Below are positions 1 to 10,978 of a stretch of 64,000 nucleotides of DNA, one piece after another. Source of the DNA: Tetrastigma voinierianum (lineage: Eukaryota; Streptophyta; Magnoliopsida; Vitales; Vitaceae); assembly GCA_016808115.1 (NCBI GenBank), contig JAEQBH010000667.1:372001-436000 (forward strand), written 5' to 3'. The notes under the pieces are model-generated. The model was given only the letters and a program-made list of their open reading frames with translations, searched no databases and was not told where the DNA came from. The stretch's first letter is position 1; the number at the start of each line of letters is the position of its first letter. The position numbers and the translations under genes are program-made.

Positions 1-1359
1 TGTAATACTCATTTTCTAGTGTCTTGACTCCATATTTGATACTTGTTCTTTGTACGCCTTTAAATCTAAGGTGCTAAGGGTTCCACTCAACTGAATCACC
101 GTCGAACACGAGCCTCGAGTTATGTTCTAAACAACTCGGACTACTCTATGATCAAACTGATGCAGGAATTGGCTTGAACATAGCCCCACTTTGAGTGAAT
201 TTATGGGCCACTTAGATTCAGAATTTGACTATGCCTATTTCTGAATGTTTGGTTCTCCTTGAAGTCTATTTTAAGTAGACACTTGAATCACTCAATTCGG
301 ATAAGAAATGAGCAAGTTATGGCTAAAATAAAAAAACTGGTCAAAATAGAGCAGGGTGTGCCACTGTCATAAGAGTGCGAGTTCGGTCTGGAGGAATTTG
401 TACCGGTACGAGGTTCAAGGTGTGCCGATACGAGTCTGAAAAATGCCTGAAATGTGTGTTTCTCCCATTTTCCATATCATTGATACCCAAATCAACCCAA
501 CCTCCCATAAACACGTCAAAACCACTCCAAATTCATCTTGTAGTCTCTTTTCTACTCAAATTATCTTTCAATACACCTCTTATGAACTCTATTGAATTCA
601 AACATGCTTTCTATTCATCTCTTATACAAGGCCTAGGTTTTACTCAACCCATCTTCAAGAAATCTAGGGTTCTTATCAAAACCTAGAACAAGAACAAACA
701 TGTCAGCCTTCTATGCTCTTAGAACCCCAAAACACATGTAATGGACCTACAGATCTTTCATAACAAAACCTGAAAAACAAAGGGATTTATGATGATTTCC
801 ATACAAGAACTCATTTTAGGGTTAGGTTTCTCCCAACCCACAACCCACAAACATGTATCCATACAAATCTACACAAAGTTCCATACCTTTTTGGCCTTGC
901 TTGAACTTCTCTCCTTCTTTTCTTCTTCTCTTCCTCTTCCTCTTCTTCTCTCTTTTCCTCCTCCCTTCTCTTCTACGGTTTTTGGTTCTCCAAAATGAGA
1001 CCAAATTTGGTCTTAAATCCCATTTTTAAGTTAAGGCCATGTTTGGCCTTTGCATTCTTAAACATTTTTCTCATTTTTGCAATTAGGCCCTTCCATTCTT
1101 TATTATTTCTATTCCATCTTTTCTCTAATTGCCTTGAATCCATGCTTCTTCTATTTACATTTTCATTTTCTCAAATTCCATATTGGCATATAAACTTATG
1201 GTTTATGCCTTTCATATCTCAAGTGGTAAATGACTAATTTACCCTTGGCTTTATGATTAATTCCGGGTCTATCGTTTTATTTCCCGAAAATTCCTATTTA
1301 GCTTATATTATACCCTAAACAAGTCCGAAAACTGCTAGGGTATATTTCGGGGTGTTACA
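1..1359 (-). mobile_element. Partial Ty3/gypsy-type LTR (continues off the left edge)
   Basis: Read on the minus strand this begins TGTAACACCCCGAAATATAC at 1359, the TG start and CCCC-rich opening usual for many plant gypsy LTRs. The same opening, with ACCCTA and GTTTAGGGTATAA blocks, recurs in the minus-strand LTR that ends at 36869. The module GAATCACTCAATT..GGAT near 280-325 also recurs there and, inverted, near 50380-50600. No protein is encoded: the open frames at 375-686 and 789-1237 are chance frames in LTR sequence. It lies against the end of the CACTA segment, so it probably inserted into or next to it. The other LTR end is outside the window, so solo LTR and full element cannot be told apart. 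Confidence 0.7.
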
Positions 1360-1487
1360 GATAATCCTACACATATTCTATGTTATGTGTATCCTACAAT
1401 TAAACATACAAAGTCAATCAATGCCGTCATTCAACTTCATCTGTTCAACATAAAAAAATTCAAATGATAGAGTTTAAAAAAGAAAAC

Positions 1488-1800
1488 TTAATCTCCATCT
1501 GTAAGTGTAATGGTAGGATGAGAGATAGAACTACTGGATAGTGTTGATAATGAACTATGTAGTGATGCTACTTGTGGTGATGAATCTTGTACAAGTGGTG
1601 TTGAAGATGATGATGTAGGATCACTTGGTGTTTGCAAGGTAGGGCTACTAGTATTACCGATGATGGAACCTACTGCAGATGTAGGTGTGGTAGGTAATCC
1701 CTCTAATGATTGAGAATCTACTAAGGCACTAAGGGAGGAAACCACATTTCTATCATGTCCTCTACCCCCTATCCTAGATCCTCATCCTCCTCAACCCATA
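1488..1800 (-). pseudogene. Ser/Thr-rich reading frame downstream of the CACTA transposase, possible second CACTA gene start
   Basis: An open frame of about 100 codons with a Gly/Arg start (GGRGHDRN) followed by a low-complexity Ser/Thr/Pro region. It lies just downstream of the transposase in the same orientation. CACTA elements often carry a second gene there, but no TNPA or Transposase_24 domain can be recognised before the LTR junction at 1359. It has no convincing ATG: the upstream frame has stops and the open part starts at a GTG. It may be the first exon of a gene cut by the LTR, or simple non-coding DNA. Confidence 0.25.
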
Positions 1801-1904
1801 TTTGCATGAGAATAAGAAAATATTACAATATATATCAACTGATGCTAAAATGGTTATGCAACAATCAAATTAACAACCTAATCTTCATCACTGTTTAAAT
1901 CATC

Positions 1905-4900
1905 CTATTCTTCTTCTTCTTCTTCATCATATTCTTCTTCTTCAACTTCATCATATTCTTCTTCTTCTTCATCATCATATTCTTCTTCTTCTTCTTTATC
2001 ATGAGGAAGTGTTTCAGCTTTATCAATATCTAACATTTCACCTATTAGATCATTAAATAAAATGGTATCATTTTCCACTAGTAAACTAAGTTCATCCACA
2101 TTAATTGTTTCCTCTTGGAATGGATCTTGTGGGGTAATTTTTGGCTCATCAAGCATCTAAATCATCCCTCTAGCCTTGATTTTACAATAGCCCACCAAGA
2201 TCTAGTATCACGTCGTAAGCTTAGATATGTGCAATGATACACTTGTTGTGCTTGCATTACTAAAACAAATGGTTCATCATGTGCATATCTTATTATATGA
2301 TTTACATCAACTAATTTGTATTGGTTGTGGATCCTCGTCTCGACATTTGGTGTAATGTCAAACCACTCACACTTAAATAAAATTTCCTCTTAATGGGCCA
2401 TCCCAGGTACTCTAATTCCACAACTTCTTGCTATTGACTATATTTGTCAGTTTCATTAATCATGTAATTAGTACCTTTAATCACACACCACTATTGTTTG
2501 AAAATCTAGAAGTACCCTGTTGAAGTGTGTGAAAACGAAAATCGTTCACATTATATCCATTATAACAGTTAATTGTTTGTAGTGGTCCATCTACTATAAC
2601 TTTAAGATATATGTTTTAAATGTTGTCACATGTCTGCTAAATAAGAATGTGTTAGAAGACATTTTACTATAAACTAATTAAAACAACAAAGAACTTACAT
2701 AAGCCTTGAACCATGCTGGGAAAAATTAATCAAGTCTAGCATCAACAGTTGCATCATTAATGTATGACTCGTTTTGCTGTAACTCGCTAATGAATATTAT
2801 GTTAATAGAAAACTAATTAGTGGAAGTAGAAAGTTGCATCATTAATGCAATAGTTGACTTAAGATGCATACTCAATATAAGGTTTAACTTCAATGAAGTT
2901 CAGCAAGACATATTGATGTGCGACATTCATCTCTCATTCACTTAGTAAGAGTGTTGTATGTCTACTAAAAGATCGACTCGGATGGGTGAATACCTAAAAA
3001 TTCCCATCGGAATCATTTCTTTCTCCAGTATGGAAGTCAACATTACGAAGCATCCTTCGATGCCTTGTATGGAGCATCGGATTAGAATAATGCTCACAAA
3101 AAGCTAAAGCTTCCTCAACTAAATATGTGTTACATATGGATCCTTCCACTATGGCTTTATTCCTTACATTGTTTTTTCACTTCCACACATACGTAGCAAT
3201 CCAATCAACAATTTTATAAACACCAATATCATATAATGATTCATTGACAGTAAATGGTAGTTGTATAACATTAATTTGCATAACTTTCAAATGGATACAT
3301 CCATCAGTATTGGACTGGTACCGCTACCTTGGCTTCATATGCCAAGTGTATTGGCAAATGCTCCATTGAATTAAAAAAAAACTATGAGGGAATATTCGTT
3401 CTAGCGTGCAAATAATAATCTGTATTTCTGACTCCAATCTCATCACAACTTCTATTTTAAACACAGTTGATGTAAGATCCTTGAAGAACAAGCTAAGTTC
3501 TATTAATGCCTGTCATGCGACTGATGGAAGAATTTCTCGAAATGCAATGGGTATCAACCTTTGCATAAAGACATGACAATCATAACTTTTCATTCCAAAA
3601 ATTTTATGTTTCCTCATGTCTACACGCCTAGCCATATTTGAAGCATATCCATATGGAAATCTTAGATTATGAACCCAAATACACAACTCATTTCGGCTAT
3701 TTTTGTCTAATGTGTACCAAGCTTTTGGAAACTTACCATCAACAACATGCAACTCTAGTCGATGACATATTTCCATTAAGTCTAATCTAGACTTTGCATT
3801 GTCTTTTGTTTTCCCATCAACCTTCATCACCATTTTAAAGATCTTTTTAGACACATTTTTCTCTATATGCATCACATCTAAATTATGTCTTATGAGATTT
3901 GTGCTCCAACATGGCAAATCCCACAAAATTGACTTCTTTTTCCATCTTGTTAATCTACAAATAAGAACATTAGCATCATTTGCCCCAATCTCAATAACTT
4001 TTTTTAAGCCGAATGAATCAATTTCCCTAAACAACTCAACAATGGAGTGGATTTTTGGAGGTGGATGTTACCATTCAATTCTTTCTAAAAGCATATTTAT
4101 TTCTTCTAAACGGATGATCAGGTGGAAGGAACTTACGATGATTATCAAACCAAGTTTGTTTCCTTCCATTTTGTAGGGTAAAAGCATTTGATTCATCCAT
4201 ACAATATGGACATGCTAGTATGCCAAATGTACTCCAATCGGACAACATTGTGTAAGCTAGAAAGTCACTGATTGTCCATAAGAGAGCTACTACCCATAGC
4301 ATAAAATTATGCTTTCTAGAAATGTCATAAGTTTCAATTCCAATTTCCCACAATGATTGTAACTTAGAAATCAAAGGTTGTAAATACACATTTAACTTGT
4401 CCTTCGAATTTTTAGGGCTTGAGACTATAACTATTAGAAACATGTACTGTTCCTTCATATACATTTCTAGGGGTAGATTATATGGAGTGAGAATTACAGG
4501 CCATGAAGAGTATTGACTCCCAGCTTGCTCAAATGGTTGAAATCCATTAGTACACAGGCCAAATCTGACATTACGCCTTTCAACTGCAAATGAGGGATGC
4601 ATAGCATTAAAATGTTTCCATGTAGAAGAATCAGAACAATGACGCATCTCACCATCTTCTACAAAATGCTCATCGTGCCATCTCATACTCTCAACAATAG
4701 CTTTTGAAGCATATAAGCGTTGAAGTCTTGGTGTTAGTGCAAAGTAATAAATTTTCTTATATGGCATAAGCTTTTGTCTATTAACAGTTTGTGGTCAATA
4801 TCGAGCATGATTACAAAATTTGCATAGAGTCAATTCGGAGTCATCACCCTAATAAATCATACAACCATTCAAACAAGTATGGATTTTATTGACTGGCAAC

Positions 4901-5574
4901 CCAATTCCCTTGACAAGCTTCTTGGTCTTATAGAAACTATCGGTCATAACATTATCATCATGCAACAACTCCTTCATAAATTGACACAAAGCATCATAGC
5001 ACCGTTCAAACAATCGATGCTTTGACTTGATATGAAGAATTCGAGCAATGACTAATAACTATGAGTATGTTTAACAACTGAGCCATACTTCTTGGTTTGC
5101 AGCATTAAGCATGTCATAAAATTTTGTGCTATTGGGTTTAGGGATTCCTCAACAATATTAGCATTAAATTGTGGACCAATTGCATCATAAACCATCTGCA
5201 CAATTGTTGTCGATGGTCTAGAATTATATGTCATTGCATGATGGCAAGTGACATTCACATTGTGTAATGCCTCATCCCCATATATAGATGATTCTATCTC
5301 ACCATGCAAGTACCACACGATAATTAGGGACAAAACCGTATTCATAAAGATGAAACCTTGCCTCATTAACCTCACCAAAATTCTTATTCTAGCACTTCTT
5401 CAGATTACATGGGCATCTAATTTGATTACTGTCACTGCCTTCTGGTCGACTAAGTGCAAATCGAACAAATTCTTCGATTCCCGATGTAAATGATTGGTTA
5501 GGCAATCCATTTTTTAGCCTTAAATACATCCATTCTCTATTCGAACACATTTTACACGCCCTAATATGTAACAT
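1905..5574 (-). pseudogene. CACTA (En/Spm) TNP2-type transposase, decayed
   Basis: Domains follow the CACTA order from the high-coordinate end. 5574-5389 matches the transposase-associated domain (REWMYLRL, then FVRFALSRP and a Cys-Pro-Cys zinc-ligand-like end). 5378-5052 is the N-terminal linker. 4767-4075 is Transposase_21 (PF02992), with LTPRLQRLYAS, MRWHDEH, NVRFGLCTNGF, SSWPVILTPYNLP and YLQPLI. 4034-3513 continues into the block with LRHNLDVMHIEKNV and SYDCHVFMQRLIP. 3510-2870 is DUF4218 (HLPIHLAYEAKVAVPVQY). 2730-2200 is DUF4216 (WFKAYV, YNVNDFRFHT). The end, 2156-1905, is a long Asp/Glu run. Stops, including W-to-stop changes near 4850 and 4800, and a frameshift near 5055 break it. 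About 100 bp not expected from the family lies inside DUF4218 near 3180-3290. No terminal inverted repeats were identified. Confidence 0.85.
1910..1999. repeat. CTT/CAT trinucleotide-rich tract
   Basis: Imperfect runs of cttctt interrupted by catcat. On the minus strand this encodes the Glu/Asp tail of the CACTA transposase remnant. Confidence 0.8.
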
Positions 5575-5670
5575 AAATTATTAAGCATATGAATGACTTA
5601 AGTTATTCATAAACTTGAAAGAGAACCTACCCATTCAGAATGCAATCATAAAAGAGAAAAAAAAAAAAGA

Positions 5671-5689
5671 ATTGGGGTTAAGGATTTAG
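5671..5689. repeat. Left part of a split telomere-like stretch
   Basis: The short sequence ggggttaaggatttag just left of gypsy element A resembles the degenerate TTTAGGG stretch that resumes directly on the right of the element at 15050. The two look like halves of one target region. TTTAG occurs at both junctions and is the likely 5-bp target duplication. Confidence 0.5.
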
Positions 5690-8600
5690 TGTGAAACCCC
5701 GGAAAATCCAAATTTTTTGAAAAATGGTAGAACGGTAAAATTCGGTCAAAATCTGGATTTTTTCTAGATCTCAGATGATGAAACGGACTTCACCGTTGGA
5801 ATCGTCTCGCAAAATCTAGCTACCACGTCAAATTTTGTTAAAATTTCGAGACAGTCGGAATTTGAACGTTTTTCGAGGCAACGAGCGTGGTGGGGGACAC
5901 TTGGCGCATTTGGAGGGCCTCACAAGCAGCTAATGCCAAGTACATATTCAATCAACTGGAGTCAAGTGTGGGGGACTCCATTACACATGTGGCAACACAT
6001 GATTGGAGGGAAATCCAAGGTGATGGATAAGGTGATAAGGGTAATCCAAGGAGCCACTTAGAATTGGACAAGTGGCCAGTGAGAGGACATCTCAATTGAC
6101 TTCTATCTTCTCCCAACCTGTTGGGAGAGAGGGGGAGAGAAAGACAAACCAGATTTGAAAAAAGAGAGTTTTAGAGAGAGAGACTCCACCTTCTCTCTAA
6201 ATCTCCCCCTGCGGACTAATCGGCATGAGGCGGTGAGTAAGTGAAGAGTTCAGCCTACTAGAAGGTCGCTTAGAGACTAGAGTTGAGGAGTTTTGACAAA
6301 AACTTCAAGAGATAGGGTTTTCTACTTGGCTTGACCTCAGTTTAAGGGTCATTCAAATGGCATGGGTTGTGTGAGGCCGTGTGAACCGTCCCAAGACCTT
6401 GGGACAATGTGTTGGAGATTCCGGATCAAGCTTGACAAATCGGGGACTTATTTTGAACTAAGTAATTGTCCTCAGTGCCATTTTACGCTGCTAGAAATAA
6501 ACGAATACCTACGTTGGTTGTCTCTGGCCTATGTGGAATGCTCGTGTTGTGTTTTCAACCAAGGGAGGCTGCCATATCAAGTAGGCAATAAGGGCTAACC
6601 GGGACTTTTAGAACTCCGGTTTTGGGTAGCAACAAAGGGAATTTGATAGTGAGTCCTTCAGTAAATAGAGCCACACGCTGAACTTGATGTTAGCTAATTT
6701 CTCAAATGGGACCTCTATAGCCCAAGTTATGATCCATTTACTCGAATACCATGGGAAGGCTGTCCAGCCTGGCTCTGCCCTGATTAGGTCTCCAAAGCCC
6801 GGGTCGGGTTCACCCACCGGGTCCGCCCGGCCGTCACCCCTACCGGGTCCGGGTCCCGACTAGGTCATGAGTGACTCAACTTCGACTTCATAACTTCTTC
6901 GTCCGAACTGATTCAAGTGTTCTTGCACTCTATGGAGCCTTCTCCACGAGCCAAAATTCTCAGCCATGTTCCCGGTGGAGGACATGGGCACTGGGGCCGC
7001 TTAGTCACGCTTATGTTGGTCAGTAGGCTAGCTCGGCCACACGACCATGTGTGACCTCCAACTTCGAAGGTCATAAATATTCGGTCCGAATTCCGATTCG
7101 GTGTTCGACTTTATGGAAAGCCCGTTGAGTCAAGTTTCCAACCAATGCCCGTGGAGGATAGTGCTCAAATGGGAGCGCTCTTCCGGGAAGGGGCGCCTGG
7201 GCAAAGCGCATAGGCTGTCCGGGGATCAGATAGGTCATGTGTATGACCTCCAACTTCGTAAGGCCACGCGGCCATTCTCGGGCCTAATTCCGATTCGGGT
7301 GTTCTTGGACTTTATGGAAAGCCCATTGAGTCAAGTTTCCAACCGAATGTCTGTGGAGGATAGTGGGCTCTAGAGCTAGCCGGAAAGGGGCGCCCGGGCA
7401 AGTAAGATAGGCTGTCCGGGTAGGACTGCATAGTCATGTGTGACCTCCAACTTCGGAAGGTCATAACATTTTCGTCCGAACTCTGTTTCGGGTGTTCTTA
7501 GACTCTATGGAAAGACCATTAAGTCAATATTCCATCCGTATGCCTATGAAGGGCATTAGGTATTGGATCTGGCCGGAGAGGGACGCCGTGGTAAGATAGA
7601 AGTGTCCCGTAGACCGCATAGGTCATGTGTGACCTCCAACTAAGGTCATAACTTCTTTGTCCGAATCCATTCGTGTTCTAATTTGGCCGGAAATCTCATT
7701 GAGTCAAGATTTCAAACGTATGACTATGGAAAGTACGACACTCGTAGCTACGTAAAAGGGCTCCTAGAAAAGTGGCGTGGCCGTCTAGTAAGGTCAGCTT
7801 CAGTTCAGGTGACCTCTAACTTCTAAGGTCATAACTCTTCATCTCTAACTCCAGATTCGGTGTTCAACCCATGAAAGCTTCATCGAGTCAAGATTGTGGC
7901 CATGTAACATTAGGTAATTGGGCAGGTTAGTAATGGCCAGTTAGGTTAGGTGGTTATGGTGGCTTCTGTATGAATAACATGCAAAAGGTGAATGTCATGC
8001 AAATATAATGTATGTTGTATGATGTATTAACATGGGTTGTGCAATGGAGGAGTATTATATGTATTAATTATAATTATCCATGGTATGTTGAGGAATTTCG
8101 TTAATATGCATGTGCATGCTTGAACTTGATAAGTGGAATGTTGGATATCATGGTTTGGAATTTGTATGCACTTTAATATAAATGTCCAAATGATGCATGG
8201 ATGAATATGCATGAGTATGTGTGCACATATAGTTCTCATTTTATATGTAGCATGGTATAAGTAGGCAATGGCATAATTTCATCAGACGCTCACGAAAAAC
8301 ATCGCATGCAACATGAGTGTGAGTGCATGGTTGGGATCGATACTATGTTAGGTGTTCGAGAGCGCGTCATGGATAGTTAAATCGAATGCTGTGAGAGTGG
8401 TGCTACATAAGTGGGCTAGGTTAGTGGGACAAGGTCCAAATGAGTCGCGACCGGTTAAGAAACGGTAAAGAATAATTATGTGTCTGCATCAAGAAGTCGA
8501 CAGATTTCCTCCAGTGGGTGAAAGACTCATCAAATTATGGTCGATACCCCACGGTGAAAGGCCATCAGAAAGTGTTCGGGTTTATGGAGGCTGGTGAGAC

Positions 8601-9209
8601 ACCAACCATTACCCACAAGGGCACATGGTTATAAGTGAAAATGTGAAAAGATTAAGAACAAATTCAAGCTATGTCACTTCCAAAAATGACAAAATAGTTC
8701 ACACTCTCGGGTATAGGGTAGGTGGAGGGAGTCTGTGACTCCTGATGTGGGCATGATTGTTCCATGCATGACATATGACATTCATTTAGACGCTTTTACT
8801 TGGATGTGTTTTCTCAGGTACTACTTGCATGTGCACTTAAGGATCACCCTCAGAGATTATCACTACCCAAAGCTTTGCCTACCCCACAGTGGATCCTCTC
8901 TCTGTGCACACGGTAGCACGACGTCCCGAGGCCGTGAGTACAAAGAAGGCCGGGTTGTGGCCTTGAGAAGCATTTTGTAAAATATATTAGAACAATATAG
9001 TTTTAATGTATTTTGGCATGTAAAAGTGTAGAAGAGTTGTACATCAAACTCTTGTAAAATATTATAAGAAAATAGTTCTTCAGTTAAAAGATACGTGTAA
9101 GCGAGTCTCGTGATATACGAGACATGTGAGTGTGATATCAGCACGTCCCGCGATATTCATTGTGTTTCCGTGGTTGACGGGTTGTCAATCGACCCCGGAT
9201 AGGGCTTCA
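5690..9209 (+). repeat. 5' LTR of gypsy element A
   Basis: About 3.5 kb, TG...CA ends. It aligns in order with the 3' LTR: shared blocks include the purine-rich gggggagagaaagacaaacc near 6128, a ~190-bp tandem array, the TTAATTATAATTATCCATGG block near 8060, and the terminal gacgggttgtcaat. No coding sequence is supported inside it; open frames at 6362-6598 and 7101-7373 are chance. Confidence 0.85.
6860..7900. repeat. ~190-bp tandem array in the 5' LTR, about 6 units
   Basis: Units begin with variants of GTGTGACCTCCAACTTCGGA near 6866, 7052, 7240, 7437, 7626 and 7797. Each continues with 'ggtcataacttcttcgtccg', 'ctctatggaaagccca' and 'ttgagtcaag'. Spacing is about 170-197 bp. The matching array in the 3' LTR has about nine units. 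Confidence 0.85.
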
Positions 9210-9439
9210 TTAATATAGCTAGAGCTTGTGTGGGCGAATACCTATGACTATGGGGACTGGTTAGATCATGCATCTATCAGGCACTTTGATGAATTGATAT
9301 GTGTGATGTGTGCTTGAATTGTGTGAAAAATATGCATGATGAATTGTATGTGGAACACTAGGGTTAGAAAACAAAACCTTAGTGGTTCGGAAAACATAAT
9401 GAGTTTAATAAATTTATCGCATATCTTGGGTCACGGTAG

Positions 9440-10940
9440 ATGGCAAGTCGCGGGAGAGACGAGAGGCTCGCCCACGAGGTGCTAGCTCGGGCACCACCCA
9501 ACCCTTAATCAATGTGTCACGAGGTCGTATGGGAAGGTACCGGCCGTCGCACAAAGAGTGCAACTGGGACAGGAGGTCCGAGCAACCTCCAAAGATCTCA
9601 GTCCCACTCCCTCCTACTCATGGGGAGGAGATCCAATGGTGGCGCACTATCAAGTTCCTCGTGAGGGTTGAGAAGATATCGAGGCTACGAGATTACCTCC
9701 GATACGACTAAGATCAAAGCAATTATGATACACCCAACTAGAGGTTAGCTCCAAGCTCGGGTGGAATCCAGCGAAGACCTCAGTGACCTAGAGGCAATGA
9801 CATGGGCGCCCATGAGTCAAGCTCATGGGCAAGTATTTTTCTGGCCACCGCACGCTCATGCGGCGCCTCCAAGAGTTCCTAGAGCAGACAAAGGACCATG
9901 CGTGATTGAGTATGTGCCAGATTCACAGTTAGCCCGTCATTGACGACTATGTGCCACGCATGAGGCCAGTTAGAGATTTGAGAATGGACCTGTTGTCCAT
10001 TCAAGGCAAGATTGTAGGTCGCCACAAGACAGCATTCCTATGGCCTGACAAAATTACTACAGAGAGAGGCTCATAGATGCCAGAGTATCTGGCCACGGTA
10101 CTAGTGGCAAGAGGAAGGAAGATCAGCCTTTTCAGTTCGGAAAGAGCCGCCTCTGTCACACCGGTAAAGTGTCCCAGGATTTAAAACAAACACCGCAGGG
10201 AGGCACTTCAGACTCCTGGGCCACCAAAGCGGGGTAGGGCAGCCTCCAAAGGCCACTCAGCCTGACACTATAGATCAGATCAGCTTTCCCAGACAAATGA
10301 TCCCGTGAGTTATGAGACACCACGGGCCCAGTCACGCGGGACAAGTGTAGACGCCAGCTTTATTCCTCCTCCACACACCCCGCGACGGGTCGTGAGGAAC
10401 TAATATTTCAGAGGTGCTCACAAGCACCTTCGCGCATTAAACAGCGATCATGGTGGTCTAAAAAGTCGGGACAGTCACAAGCCAGGACTCTCGTGGACCT
10501 AGGGCGTGTCTACGTCGTGGTACCACAGTCGAGCGCAAGTGACAGCTACAGATGTGTAGGGTGTGCTTCTATTTCTATTAATTTGTCGACTAGAGTGTAG
10601 GTTTGGGTTATGATGTACCGTGAATTGGCCATTTTTGCATCTTGTGTGACGGAATTGGACTTGGAGGTCGAGGCCTCTAGAAAAGCAGTTACTGGATGTT
10701 CTTCCCTAGGATGTAGGGTGAAAGTTGACCTAATAGGTCGGGATTGTGAGTCAGAGATCTCAGGGATTTTGCTCATGGTGAACCTTCAAGTGGTAGACAT
10801 TGTCGGGACTGGATGTCATTCTCGACATGGATGAGTTGACGGCCTATGGGGTTGTCAATGATTATGACCTTAAGAAGGTCATCGCTTACACACCAAAGGT
10901 ATTCAAGGAAGTCATAGTGGTTACATGGCAGGGGCGATGA
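9440..10940 (+). pseudogene. gag and protease remnant of gypsy element A
   Basis: An ATG at 9440 (ATGGCAAGTCGCGGG) aligns with the gag starts of element B (28633) and element C (47637), all preceded by 'ag'. The Retrotrans_gag region can be followed in pieces across 9570-10050: a PPTHGEE segment, VEKI, and an AMTW segment near 9795, with frameshifts between. Protease and its C-terminal linker follow at about 10560-10900 (CVTELDLEVE, RDCESEISGILL, then an MDxxTAYxVV block). The sequence then runs straight into the 3' LTR junction, so the rest of pol was deleted. Many stops; not functional. Confidence 0.7.
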
Positions 10941-10978
10941 TAAAAGTGTGGAATTCTCGAGATAAAATTTTTAAGGAG

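Noticed and set aside
375..1237. Three open frames at the left edge
   Set aside because: They lie in LTR sequence and match no protein family.
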